A DNA stretch of 64,000 nt from Arenibaculum pallidiluteum (GTDB taxonomy: Bacteria > Pseudomonadota > Alphaproteobacteria > Azospirillales > Azospirillaceae), in contig NZ_JAFIQU010000001.1 of NCBI RefSeq assembly GCF_017355985.1, forward strand, positions 744,001 to 808,000. Direction: 5' to 3'. Each line of letters begins with the position of its first letter. Within the stretch, counting starts at the first letter, position 1. A program made the translations under genes and the position numbers. This document shows positions 50,366 through 58,139 of this stretch, in pieces. The notes beneath the pieces are model-generated. The model had not been told where the DNA came from. It searched no databases and saw only the letters and a program-made list of their open reading frames with translations.

Positions 50366-50701
50366 TCAGATCGGCATCCGGGTGAGGTCCTGATAGGCCT
50401 GCACCATGCGGTCTCGGATCGCGACGACGGTCTGGAGCGTCACCTCGGCGGCCATGACGGCCTGGACGACCTCCTGCGTGCTCGCCTTGCCGGCGACGGC
50501 GGCCAGCGATGCCTTCTCGGCCTTCTGGACGGTCTGGACCGTGCGGGAGATCTGCTCGTCGATGAAGGCGCCGAAATCGGTCTCGGCTGCGGCGGCCGGC
50601 GCGGGCGGCGCCACGGGCCGGAGGGCCAGCGCCTCGCCGACATTCGCCGAGCGGTTGGCGGCATAGGCGGCGGCCACGCGGCCGATCGAGATGTCGAGCA
50701 T
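50366..50701 (-). CDS. fliE: Flagellar hook-basal body protein FliE
   Basis: Junction between MS ring and rod, 111 residues. The C-terminal half has the family pattern VVQAVMAAEVTLQTVVAIRD and QAYQDLTRMPI. It follows flgC by eight bases. Confidence 0.94.
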   Translation of the reverse strand: MLDISIGRVAAAYAANRSANVGEALALRPVAPPAPAAAAETDFGAFIDEQISRTVQTVQKAEKASLAAVAGKASTQEVVQAVMAAEVTLQTVVAIRDRMVQAYQDLTRMPI

Positions 50702-50709
50702 CGGTGTCC

Positions 50710-51129
50710 TCAGCCTTTGAGCATGTCGACGGTGCGCGTCATCATCGAGCGGGCCTGCTCGATCATGACCATGCTGGATTCGTAGGACCGGCTGGCCTCG
50801 CGCATGTCCATCATCTCGATCAGGGTCGTGACGTTGGGACGCTTGACGTAGCCGTTCTCGTCCGCCGCGGGATGCGCGGGATCGTGCACGAGCTGGAAGT
50901 CGCTGCGGTCGACCCCGATCTGCTTGATCCGCACTGTCTCGGCCCCGATCGTGCGGTCCATGGCGGTCGAGAAGGCGATGGTCTTGCGGCGATACGGGTC
51001 GCCGCCGGGCACCGTCGCGGTGCTGTCGGCGTTGGCGATGTTCTCGGCCACGACGCGCAGGCGCGTTCCCTGGGCCTCTAGGCCCGAGGCGGCGATGCGC
51101 ATGGTGGCGGTCAGCGGATCGACGATCAT
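50710..51129 (-). CDS. flgC: Flagellar basal-body rod protein FlgC
   Basis: Proximal rod protein, 139 residues. N-terminal RIAASGLEAQGTRLRVVAENIANADST and C-terminal DMREASRSYESSMVMIEQARSM are the rod/hook family termini. It follows flgB by 18 bases. Confidence 0.96.
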   Translation of the reverse strand: MIVDPLTATMRIAASGLEAQGTRLRVVAENIANADSTATVPGGDPYRRKTIAFSTAMDRTIGAETVRIKQIGVDRSDFQLVHDPAHPAADENGYVKRPNVTTLIEMMDMREASRSYESSMVMIEQARSMMTRTVDMLKG

Positions 51130-51147
51130 CCGGATGCTTCCCTCGGT

Positions 51148-51546
51148 TTAGGCGCCGCGCGCGCTCCAGGCGACGCGCAGCATCCCCATGCTCTTCTGGT
51201 AGAGGCTGGAGACCAGCGTGTAAGCCTCGCGCGTCTCGCTGGCCTTCATCATCTCCTGCTCCAGCGACACGCTGTTCCCGTCGGGCGCGACCTCCCAGGA
51301 TTCCGCGCGGCGCGCTTCCTGGGCCGTACTCCCCGCGGCCGACACCGTGAAGTGCCGGGCGTCGGTCTGCGCGGTCGTGACCGGCCGGAGGGAGTTCATG
51401 ATGCCGTCGAAGGGCTTCAGGTCCTTCGCCAGATAGCCCGGCGTGTTCGCGTTCACGACGTTCTCGGCGATGACCTGATGGCGCTGCGCTAAGTATTCGA
51501 GCCGTTGACCCGCAACCTTCAACAGCGAGATGCCGCCGATGTCCAT
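51148..51546 (-). CDS. flgB: Flagellar basal-body rod protein FlgB
   Basis: Proximal rod protein, 132 residues. RLEYLAQRHQVIAENVVNAN, TPGYLAKDLKPFDGIM and the C-terminal ETREAYTLVSSLYQKSMGML are typical. ATG 51546 begins MDIGGISLLK; the frame is open upstream through the promoter palindrome, which cannot be coding. First gene of the unit. Confidence 0.95.
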   Translation of the reverse strand: MDIGGISLLKVAGQRLEYLAQRHQVIAENVVNANTPGYLAKDLKPFDGIMNSLRPVTTAQTDARHFTVSAAGSTAQEARRAESWEVAPDGNSVSLEQEMMKASETREAYTLVSSLYQKSMGMLRVAWSARGA

Positions 51547-51583
51547 CGCAGTCGACCTCCGTTTGACGGTCAGACCATGAGGC

Positions 51584-51613
51584 AGCCGGTTTAAAGCCGG
51601 ATTTAAACCGGCT
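51584..51613. promoter_or_regulatory. Symmetric CtrA-like palindrome between flgB and fliI
   Basis: Perfect 12-bp inverted repeat with a 6-base centre; its core is TTAA-AGCCGGA-TTTA (51591-51605). It is nearly equidistant from the flgB start (38 bases) and the fliI start (44 bases), so one regulator bound here could drive both directions. Confidence 0.6.
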
Positions 51614-51656
51614 CGACTAGGGTTACCCGAGCAACATCGGGACGGGCCCTTCACAG

Positions 51657-52997
51657 ATGCGCGCATTGCCAGCCCTTGCGGACGGGATCGAGCGGCTTCC
51701 TTCGGCGGTCTGGCGCGGCGAGGTCCGCAACGCCGTCGGCATGACGCTGGAGCTCGACGGCCTGCAGCGGCTGCTGGGCGTCGGCGACCGCTGCCGGGTC
51801 GAGGCGCGCGACGGGCGGAGCGTCCTCTGCGAGGCCGTGGGCTTCCGGAACGGCCGCACGCTGCTGATGGCCTTCGAGTCCCTCGACGGCGTCGCGGAGG
51901 GCTGCTTCGGCTACACCGCGGGCGAGTTCTCGGCGCCCCGGCCGGGTCCCGGATGGCTCGGCCGCGTGGTCGATGCGCTGGGGCGACCGGTCGACGGCAA
52001 GGGCCCCCTGCCGAGCGGCGACACCGCGGCGCCGCTCCGCCGCCAGCCTCCCGCGGCCTATACGCGGCGCCGCGTGGGCGCCAAGCTGGACACTGGGGTG
52101 CGCGTCCTCGACTGCTTCGTGCCGATCTGCCGCGGGCAGCGCCTCGGCATCTTCGCGGGCTCGGGCGTCGGGAAGTCGACCCTTCTCTCTATGCTCGCCC
52201 GGCATGCCGATGCCGACGTGAACGTGATCGGCCTGATCGGCGAGCGCGGCCGCGAGGTCCAGGAATTCATCCAGGACGATCTCGGGCCCGAGGGGCTGGC
52301 CCGGTCGGTCGTCGTCGTCGCCACCTCGGACGAGCCGCCGCTGATGCGCCGCCAGGCGGCCCTTCTCACGCTGGCCGCGGCCGAGGCGTTCCGCGACCGG
52401 GGCGCCCACGTGCTCTGCATGATGGACAGCGTGACGCGCTTCGCCATGGCCCAGCGCGAGATCGGCCTGGCCGCCGGCGAGCCGCCGACCTCCAAGGGCT
52501 ACCCGCCGACCGTCTTCGCCGAGCTTCCGGGCCTGCTGGAGCGTGCCGGCCCCGGCACCGAGGCGCAGGGCGACATCACCGGGATCTTCACCGTGCTCGT
52601 CGACGGGGACGACCACGACGAGCCCGTGGCTGACGCGGTGCGCGGCATCCTCGACGGGCACATCGTGCTGGACCGCCGGATCGGCGAGCTCGGCCGCTAC
52701 CCCGCCGTGAACCTGCTGCGCAGCGTCTCGCGCACGCTTCCGGCCTGCCACACGCCCCACCAGAACCAAGTGATGCGCAAGGCCAAGGCCCTCGCCGCGA
52801 CCTACGAAGCCATGCGCGAGCTCGTGCGCATCGGCGCCTACAAGCGCGGCGCCGACGCCGAGGTCGACGAGGCGGTGGCCCTGCACCCGCTGCTGGAGAC
52901 CTTCCTCACACAGTGGAAGGACGACCGCACCCCGTCCGAAGGGACATTCGCCGGGCTCGAGGAGATCCTGGCGCTCAGCCACATGGAGACCCCATGA
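51657..52997 (+). CDS. fliI: Flagellum-specific ATPase FliI
   Basis: Export ATPase, 446 residues. Walker A GSGVGKST (near residue 168), IGLIGERGREVQEFI, Walker B-like VLCMMDSVTRFAMAQREIGL, and the PPTSKGYPPTVFAELPGLLE segment. ATG 51657 lies 44 bases from the divergent palindrome, with a weak ribosome site. It overlaps the next gene by four bases (ATGA). Confidence 0.96.
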   Translation: MRALPALADGIERLPSAVWRGEVRNAVGMTLELDGLQRLLGVGDRCRVEARDGRSVLCEAVGFRNGRTLLMAFESLDGVAEGCFGYTAGEFSAPRPGPGWLGRVVDALGRPVDGKGPLPSGDTAAPLRRQPPAAYTRRRVGAKLDTGVRVLDCFVPICRGQRLGIFAGSGVGKSTLLSMLARHADADVNVIGLIGERGREVQEFIQDDLGPEGLARSVVVVATSDEPPLMRRQAALLTLAAAEAFRDRGAHVLCMMDSVTRFAMAQREIGLAAGEPPTSKGYPPTVFAELPGLLERAGPGTEAQGDITGIFTVLVDGDDHDEPVADAVRGILDGHIVLDRRIGELGRYPAVNLLRSVSRTLPACHTPHQNQVMRKAKALAATYEAMRELVRIGAYKRGADAEVDEAVALHPLLETFLTQWKDDRTPSEGTFAGLEEILALSHMETP

Positions 52998-53557
52998 CCG
53001 CAGACACTGGCCTGGCCGCCCGCGGGCTGGCGGCGACCGCCCCCGCCCGCGCGCCCGCCAAGGCCGAGACGCCGGCGGAGGCCGCGCCAGCCTTCGAGGA
53101 CATCATCGACGCCCTCAACCCGCTGCACCACATCCCCGGCGTCTCACTGGTCTACGAGGCGGCGACGGGCGACGGCATCTCGGCGGCGAGCCGGCTTGCG
53201 GGCGGGTTCCTCTTCGGCGGACCGCTCGGCCTGCTGGGCGGCGCAGCGTCCCTCGCGCTGCAGGCCGCGACCGGCGACAGCCTGGGCGGGCATCTGGCCG
53301 GCCTCGCGGGCGGCGCCGGCGCGGCCGCGCCGGAAACGGCTTCGGCGCCACAGGGCCTGCCATGGATGGCGGGCGGACCGGCGAAGACTGCCCTGCCCGT
53401 CTCCACGGCCGTGGCCAGGGAGGCCTTGTCGCAGGGCCCGACGGAAAGCTCCGCAACGGTGCTCCCCGCGGCTGCGGGCCCGACGGGCGGCACGGATCCG
53501 CGGACCCTGGCCGCACTCTACGAGATGCAGGCAGGGCGAGCCACGGCGCGCAGCTGA
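52994..53557 (+). CDS. Conserved protein coupled to fliI (no family name)
   Basis: 187 residues, overlapping the fliI stop by four bases. After an Ala-rich leader comes DIIDALNPLHHIPGVSLVYE, then ATGDGISAASRLAGGFLFGG and a Gly/Ala/Leu amphipathic stretch up to about residue 110, then a low-complexity tail. The NPLxHIP and GD-I pattern looks like a small conserved alphaproteobacterial domain. It is not FliJ (no long coiled coil), though it occupies the usual fliJ position. Function unknown. Confidence 0.72.
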   Translation: MTADTGLAARGLAATAPARAPAKAETPAEAAPAFEDIIDALNPLHHIPGVSLVYEAATGDGISAASRLAGGFLFGGPLGLLGGAASLALQAATGDSLGGHLAGLAGGAGAAAPETASAPQGLPWMAGGPAKTALPVSTAVAREALSQGPTESSATVLPAAAGPTGGTDPRTLAALYEMQAGRATARS

Positions 53558-53630
53558 TCCGGTATGGATCACCGAGGCACGGGCGGCGGCGGGCGCTCCC
53601 CCGCCCCGCCTCCGCCCGGCCCCCGCCGGA

Positions 53631-54416
53631 TCAGAAGCGCGGCACTTTCAGCAGCGCGAGCGTGATCGAGGGATCGATCGCGACGACGGACGCGCGCCGC
53701 GACAGCGTGATCTGCGGAACGGCCGGCGCCGAGGTGCCGGAAAGCCCCTTGCCGAGATCGCTCATGGCCGCGAACCGGCCGATGAACGTCTCGAGCTTCG
53801 CGGGATCCTTGAAGTCCTTGATGTCGAACTTCGCCTCGAGCTTGGCCTTGATCTTGTCGATGTCGCTGGCCAGCATCTCGCGCGGGATGCCCAGCGCCGT
53901 CAGCGCCACCTCGGCCATCGCCTTGTCGCCGAGCACCTGGTACCAGTTGCTGACCGACGGCGCCTTGCGCTCGAAGTAGAGCGCGAGGCGCACCGCCTCG
54001 TTCTGCTCGCCCTGCTTGACCTCCAGGCGCGTGCGGACCAGCCGGTCCACGATGGCCTGGACGACCACGGGGGATTTCAGCGACGTGCCGCCAGCCTCCT
54101 TGAAGCCGCAGATCGTCGCGATCTCCTTGAATTTCGGGTCGGTCATCTTGTTGGCCATGGCGTCCTCGTCCGTGACGCCCTCGCTGAGCACCTTGCGCAT
54201 CAGCGCCTTGGCGAAGATCTGGCTCTCCAGGCCGAAGGCCTCCATCATGAAATGATAGAGCTTCGTGTCCTTCAGAAGCGCGTCGGCCGTGGTGACCTTG
54301 CCGATGTTCGCCTTGAAATAGGCGATCTCGCGCCGGGTCTGCGCGTCACGCTCGATCATCGTCGTGAAGCTGCCGATGCGGGCGCGAACGGTCCTGAGGT
54401 CCTGGAACGTGCTCAT
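53631..54416 (-). CDS. DUF1217 family flagellar protein
   Basis: 261 residues, all-helical and soluble. RREIAYFKANIGKVTTADAL, LYHFMMEAFGLESQIFAKAL and FERKAPSVSNWYQVLGDKA match the uncharacterised DUF1217 family, encoded near flagellin or hook genes in alphaproteobacteria. It overlaps the FlaG-like gene by four bases. Its role is not established. Confidence 0.85.
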   Translation of the reverse strand: MSTFQDLRTVRARIGSFTTMIERDAQTRREIAYFKANIGKVTTADALLKDTKLYHFMMEAFGLESQIFAKALMRKVLSEGVTDEDAMANKMTDPKFKEIATICGFKEAGGTSLKSPVVVQAIVDRLVRTRLEVKQGEQNEAVRLALYFERKAPSVSNWYQVLGDKAMAEVALTALGIPREMLASDIDKIKAKLEAKFDIKDFKDPAKLETFIGRFAAMSDLGKGLSGTSAPAVPQITLSRRASVVAIDPSITLALLKVPRF

Positions 54417-54769
54417 GCCTCGAGGTCCTTGCGGTCGGCTTCGCCAGCGTCGCGATCGAGCGCGTCCTCGGGATCGACATAGCGCGGCGGGATCCGCAGG
54501 ATCACCTCGCCGGTCTCCCGGTCCAGCACCTCGGTGGTGAGACGCTTTGTGTCGGGATCCAGGCTGACGCGGTAGGGACGCACCTGGGGGTCCCGCCGGC
54601 TTCCCGACGTATCGGCGGCGCCCTCCTCGGCCGGGCCGGAGGCAGCGACCTCCTCGGACTTCACACGGTCGAGCTCGGCCTGGCGCTCCCGGGCCTTGAG
54701 GACCGCATCGACCCCTGGATTGGACCGCTCGGTTGTGACCCCGCTGACGGGCTCGATGGATTTCGCCAT
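54413..54769 (-). CDS. FlaG-like protein
   Basis: 118 residues. A charged N-terminal 70 residues precede the recognisable core RPYRVSLDPDTKRLTTEVLD and RETGEVILRIPPRYV, the pattern of FlaG (DxDTxxhxhxVxDxxTGEVIRQIPP). It lies between flbT and the DUF1217 gene, consistent with filament-length or flagellin-related functions reported for FlaG. Confidence 0.75.
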   Translation of the reverse strand: MAKSIEPVSGVTTERSNPGVDAVLKARERQAELDRVKSEEVAASGPAEEGAADTSGSRRDPQVRPYRVSLDPDTKRLTTEVLDRETGEVILRIPPRYVDPEDALDRDAGEADRKDLEA

Positions 54770-54803
54770 GGTCTGCTCCCTGGTGCGCCGGCCGAGTGGC
54801 CGA

Positions 54804-55247
54804 TCAGCTTCCCTCCGCCACCCCGACGCTGCCGTCCACGCGCGGGCGAAGCGGGCGGACGCCCGGCAGGACGGTCTCCTCGTAGGCCATCACGGGACGC
54901 AGGCAAGCCAGCGCCTTGTAGTAGTCGCGCTCGCCCACGTGATCCATCGCCCGCAGGATCTGCTCCTGGTGCGCCGCCTTGGGCAGCGCCACGTACAGCT
55001 TGGCCATCATCCCGGCTATGACCTCGCCGTACTGCTCGACCGACTTCGGGTCGAGCAGCATGCTCTGGATCACGAAATAGGCCCGGCGGATCGGCGTATC
55101 GGCCTCGTCCTCCTGCAGCAGGTCGCAGCCCCGGATGATCTGGGCGAAATTCCCGATGGTGAGCGTGTAGCGCCGGCCGGCGTTCTGAACGACGCAGCCG
55201 TTGATCACCACCCTCTCGTGCGGCCTGAGACGGAGCTTAAGCGCCAT
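54804..55247 (-). CDS. flbT: Flagellin synthesis repressor FlbT
   Basis: Post-transcriptional regulator of flagellin mRNA in alphaproteobacteria, 147 residues. MALKLRLRPHERVVINGCVV, NFAQIIRGCDLLQEDEADTP and PYFVIQSMLLDP-type (AYFVIQSMLLDP) segments are diagnostic. ATG 55247 has GGAGG six bases upstream and overlaps the end of flaF. Confidence 0.95.
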   Translation of the reverse strand: MALKLRLRPHERVVINGCVVQNAGRRYTLTIGNFAQIIRGCDLLQEDEADTPIRRAYFVIQSMLLDPKSVEQYGEVIAGMMAKLYVALPKAAHQEQILRAMDHVGERDYYKALACLRPVMAYEETVLPGVRPLRPRVDGSVGVAEGS

Positions 55248-55620
55248 TGAATGCCTCCGCGGGCTCCGCATGCGCGATGCCCCTGAGCCCCTGCATGATC
55301 GCGCGGTTGATGTCGATCAGGAGCCGGACGTCGCTCTTTCCCGCGATGATCCGCGGCGTGTGCCGATCGACGGAGAAGGCCAGCGAGATCAGCCCGGCGC
55401 GCAGGGATTCCGGCAGCAGGTTGTCCTCGTCCATCAGGTCCGCGCGCAGCGCGCTCCAGAGCTCCATGTTCCGGGCCAGCGCCGTCTTCAGCGCCTCGGT
55501 GACGGAGCCCGAGCCGAGATGCTTCTCCAGCTCGAGCGTGACCTTCAGGAAGACCCGGTACTCCATCGCCCGCGGGTCCTCGGTCTCGGCGATGGTCTGC
55601 TGATAGGCGGCAATGCTCAT
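55237..55620 (-). CDS. flaF: Flagellar biosynthesis regulator FlaF
   Basis: Partner of FlbT in flagellin control, 127 residues. AYQQTIAETEDPRAMEYRVF, MELWSALRADLMDEDNLLPE and SLAFSVDRHTPRII match the family. It overlaps flbT by 11 bases. A TTAA-N7 box lies about 50 bases upstream. Confidence 0.95.
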   Translation of the reverse strand: MSIAAYQQTIAETEDPRAMEYRVFLKVTLELEKHLGSGSVTEALKTALARNMELWSALRADLMDEDNLLPESLRAGLISLAFSVDRHTPRIIAGKSDVRLLIDINRAIMQGLRGIAHAEPAEAFNGA

Positions 55621-55670
55621 TCTTCTTACCCCTCAGTGGCGAGGATGAAAGAAAATCTACCGTCCGCCAA

Positions 55671-55685
55671 TTAAAACGGCATGAA
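55671..55685. promoter_or_regulatory. CtrA-like box before flaF
   Basis: TTAA-AACGGCA-TGAA, 51 bases before the flaF start. Confidence 0.45.
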
Positions 55686-55731
55686 AAACCGCGAAGATCA
55701 AATACCCGTACATAAGTTTAAAGAAAACAGA

Positions 55732-55764
55732 CACGCCACCCTTCCGTTCTGGAAGGGTGGCGTG
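55732..55764 (-). terminator. Intrinsic terminator of the flagellin gene
   Basis: Perfect 14-bp stem (CACGCCACCCTTCC / GGAAGGGTGGCGTG) with a 5-base loop, 60 bases after the flagellin stop. On the minus strand it is followed by TCTGTTTTCTTTAAA, a T-rich tract. Confidence 0.9.
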
Positions 55765-55823
55765 CCGGTTCCATGGGCGGCCGCCGGGATTCCGGATCTC
55801 GGAAGCCGGCGGCCGGACCTGGC

Positions 55824-57074
55824 TTAGCGGAACAGCGACAGGATGTTCTGCGGGCCCTGGTTCGCGATGGAGAGGGCCTGCGTGGCGAGCTGCTGCTGGA
55901 CCTGAAGGGCCTGCAGGCGGCTCGATTCCTCGTTCATGTCCGCGTCGACCAGCAGGCCGATGCCCTTGTTCATGGCATCGACGAGCTTGGAGACGAAGTT
56001 CGTCTGGATCTCGACGCGGTTCTCGATCGAGCCCAGGACGGCGGCCTTGTCGATGACCTTGGTCAGCAGGTCGTCGATGGCCTTCAGCGAACGCTCGGCG
56101 TTGTTCGCGATGTCGATCTGCTTGATGTCAGCGAGGCCACCGAAGGCATCGCCTTCCTTGCTGCCGACCCAGAGATCCTCGATCTTCGCCGTGAAGCTGG
56201 TGTCCGTGTTCGCGTCTTCCACGGTGAAGGTCAGCTTGTCGCCGGTGAACGCGACCGAGGCGACGTTCGCGCCAAGCTGGGCATCGAGCGCCGTGTTGAT
56301 CGCGGTCTCCAGGTTGCCCTGCGTCGTAGCGAGGTCGGTGTCGTAGGCTTGGCCGGACAGATCGACCGAGAAGTTGACGACGCTGCCGTCCTCCTTCGTG
56401 AACTTCATCGTCATGGCGCCCAGACCGAGGTTCTGGCCGTTGATGAAGGTCGCACCGGCGGCACCGAGCTTGATGTCGACCGAGGCCTTGTCGGCTTCGG
56501 TCGAGACGACTTCCTGCTCGATGGTCGCGCGGCCGACGATGGAGTCCGTCCGCATGTCCTGCCGGCTGAAGGTAATGTAGCTGGGCGTGACGCCGGCTTC
56601 GCCGCGGCTCAGGGTCGCCAGGATGTCGACCTGCTGGTCCTTGGCGCTGCCGTCGCCGGCATAGTTGATCTTCAGCAGGTTGTCCCCGTTGAACGAAGCG
56701 CTGGAGACAATGCTTTCGATCTGCGAGATGAACTGGTTGACTTCGTCCTGGATGAACTTCGGATCGGTGCCCTTGGACTGACCGGCAACGATACGAGCCT
56801 TCATCTCGACCAGCATGTCCTTGACCTGGTCGGCGCCGTTGGAGGCGGAGATCAGGGTCGAGGTGCCGAGGCCGAGCGCGTCCGACACCGCCTTGAAGCC
56901 GGCGACGTCCGACTTCATGGTGGTGGAGATCGACCAGTACGAGGCGTTGTCCTTGGCGACGGCGACCTTGAAACCGGTGGAGATCCGGTCCTGGGCAGCT
57001 TCGAGGTTGCTGGTGACGGCGCGCAGGGTCTGCAGCGCGGTCATCGCCGAGCCGTTGGTCATGATCGAGGCCAT
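55824..57074 (-). CDS. fliC: Flagellin
   Basis: Filament subunit, 416 residues, secreted by the flagellar type III system without cleavage. The N-terminal D0/D1 (MASIMTNGSAMTALQTLRAV, AAQDRISTGFKVAVAKDNAS) and C-terminal D1/D0 (IDDLLTKVIDKAAVLGSIEN, QQQLATQALSIANQGPQNIL, ending SLFR) are conserved; about residues 175-325 form a variable surface domain rich in Thr and Asp. GGAGAT precedes ATG 57074. Transcription ends at the hairpin 55732-55764. Only one flagellin gene is seen in the window. Confidence 0.96.
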   Translation of the reverse strand: MASIMTNGSAMTALQTLRAVTSNLEAAQDRISTGFKVAVAKDNASYWSISTTMKSDVAGFKAVSDALGLGTSTLISASNGADQVKDMLVEMKARIVAGQSKGTDPKFIQDEVNQFISQIESIVSSASFNGDNLLKINYAGDGSAKDQQVDILATLSRGEAGVTPSYITFSRQDMRTDSIVGRATIEQEVVSTEADKASVDIKLGAAGATFINGQNLGLGAMTMKFTKEDGSVVNFSVDLSGQAYDTDLATTQGNLETAINTALDAQLGANVASVAFTGDKLTFTVEDANTDTSFTAKIEDLWVGSKEGDAFGGLADIKQIDIANNAERSLKAIDDLLTKVIDKAAVLGSIENRVEIQTNFVSKLVDAMNKGIGLLVDADMNEESSRLQALQVQQQLATQALSIANQGPQNILSLFR

Positions 57075-57202
57075 GGTATCTCCTTTCGAGAGATGGTCGG
57101 ACGCCTTTCTGACGCCGGGGCTGCATTCGTCGCGGGCCTTCCCGTTTGACCGCCTGGGGTCTCCGGGCGCGACGGCAACGAGCTCACTTTGCCAGTCCCC
57201 GT

Positions 57203-57217
57203 TTAAACCGGAGTAAA
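57203..57217. promoter_or_regulatory. CtrA-like box before flagellin
   Basis: TTAA-ACCGGAG-TAAA, about 130 bases before the flagellin start, followed by AGATCGA as at the flgE box. Confidence 0.55.
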
Positions 57218-57266
57218 AGATCGAATTGTTCGGAGGTGAATTCGGCCGGTCACGCCGAAAAGCAAA

Positions 57267-57289
57267 GAAGCCGGCGATTCGCCGGCTTC
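57267..57289 (-). terminator. Intrinsic terminator after the flgN-like gene
   Basis: Perfect 10-bp stem (GAAGCCGGCG / CGCCGGCTTC) with loop ATT, about 40 bases after the flgN-like stop; the minus strand continues TTTGCTTTTC. Confidence 0.85.
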
Positions 57290-57326
57290 CCAGGGAAAGA
57301 ACAGGCGCGGCCGGGCCGCGGACGTA

Positions 57327-57845
57327 TCAGAGTTGCGCGTCGATGCCCGCCATGCCGAGCTCCACGGGGCGGAGGCTGTGGCCGGAGCTGCCGTAGACGC
57401 CGTCGCTGGCGGCCTTCTCGGCTGCGGCGAGCAGGCTGCGATTGACGGCGAGGACCGCCTCGCGCAGGGCGGTCAGCGCGCCCGTGTTGGCCTGGACGGC
57501 ACGGTCGAGCCGCGCGATCAGCTCGGCCGCGCGCTCGCGCATATGGGCGTCGAGCCGCGGCGGCCCCTCTTCCGCCCTATCGGCAAGCACCACCGCCATG
57601 CGCTCGCCGAAGGCGGACTTCCGGCGCGTGAACTCGCCGAGGCCGTCGAGCCGCCCCGCCTCGATGGCGCTTGTCTCGTCTTCCAGCAGCGCGATCAGGT
57701 CCAGCATTCCGTCGGAGAAGGCGACGAAGGCCAGGGCGCTGGCGCCGTCGATCCCGCTCTCGGCGGCGACGGCGGCCTCGGCCGGGCGCGGCGGCTCGGG
57801 CGGCGGGGCGAATTCCTGGATGACGTCCTTGAGCTGCACGGTCAC
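57327..57845 (-). CDS. flgN: FlgN-like flagellar chaperone
   Basis: 172 residues, helical: LDLIALLEDETSAIEAGRLD, RRKSAFGERMAVVL and ARLDRAVQANTGALTALREA are FlgN-like, and the C-terminal YGSSGHSLRP is common in alphaproteobacterial members. FlgN escorts the hook-filament junction proteins FlgK and FlgL, both encoded a few genes upstream in the same operon. GTG 57845 overlaps the flgJ stop. Confidence 0.8.
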   Translation of the reverse strand: MTVQLKDVIQEFAPPPEPPRPAEAAVAAESGIDGASALAFVAFSDGMLDLIALLEDETSAIEAGRLDGLGEFTRRKSAFGERMAVVLADRAEEGPPRLDAHMRERAAELIARLDRAVQANTGALTALREAVLAVNRSLLAAAEKAASDGVYGSSGHSLRPVELGMAGIDAQL

Positions 57846-58129
57846 GACTGGTCCCCCGCCTGGGCATAGAGCCGGGCGATGTCCGCCTCGACCATGCGCG
57901 CGATGCCGAGGCCGCCCTGGTCGGCCACGGCGCGCCCGTACTCCTGCATCATGAAGCTGCGCCAGGTCCCCTCGGCATGTCCGCCGCCGAAGGCCCCGTC
58001 GGTCCGCACGCCCTCGAACATCGCCTCGAACATCTGCGCGAGCGCCATGGCCTCGAATTCCCGCGCCGCCTTCGCTGCGGGGTCGGGCCGCTGCGGCGCC
58101 TGCGCCGCCGTTGCCGGCAGGATTTCCAT
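57842..58129 (-). CDS. flgJ: Rod-binding protein FlgJ/CheL, short form
   Basis: 95 residues, the rod-binding domain only (AREFEAMALAQMFEAMFEGV, GTWRSFMMQEYGRAVADQGG, LGIARMVEADIARL). There is no muramidase domain, as usual in alphaproteobacteria; the separate SltF-like enzyme at 49233-50054 would supply that activity. It follows flgI by about 10 bases. Confidence 0.92.
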   Translation of the reverse strand: MEILPATAAQAPQRPDPAAKAAREFEAMALAQMFEAMFEGVRTDGAFGGGHAEGTWRSFMMQEYGRAVADQGGLGIARMVEADIARLYAQAGDQS

Positions 58130-58139
58130 CCGATCCTCC

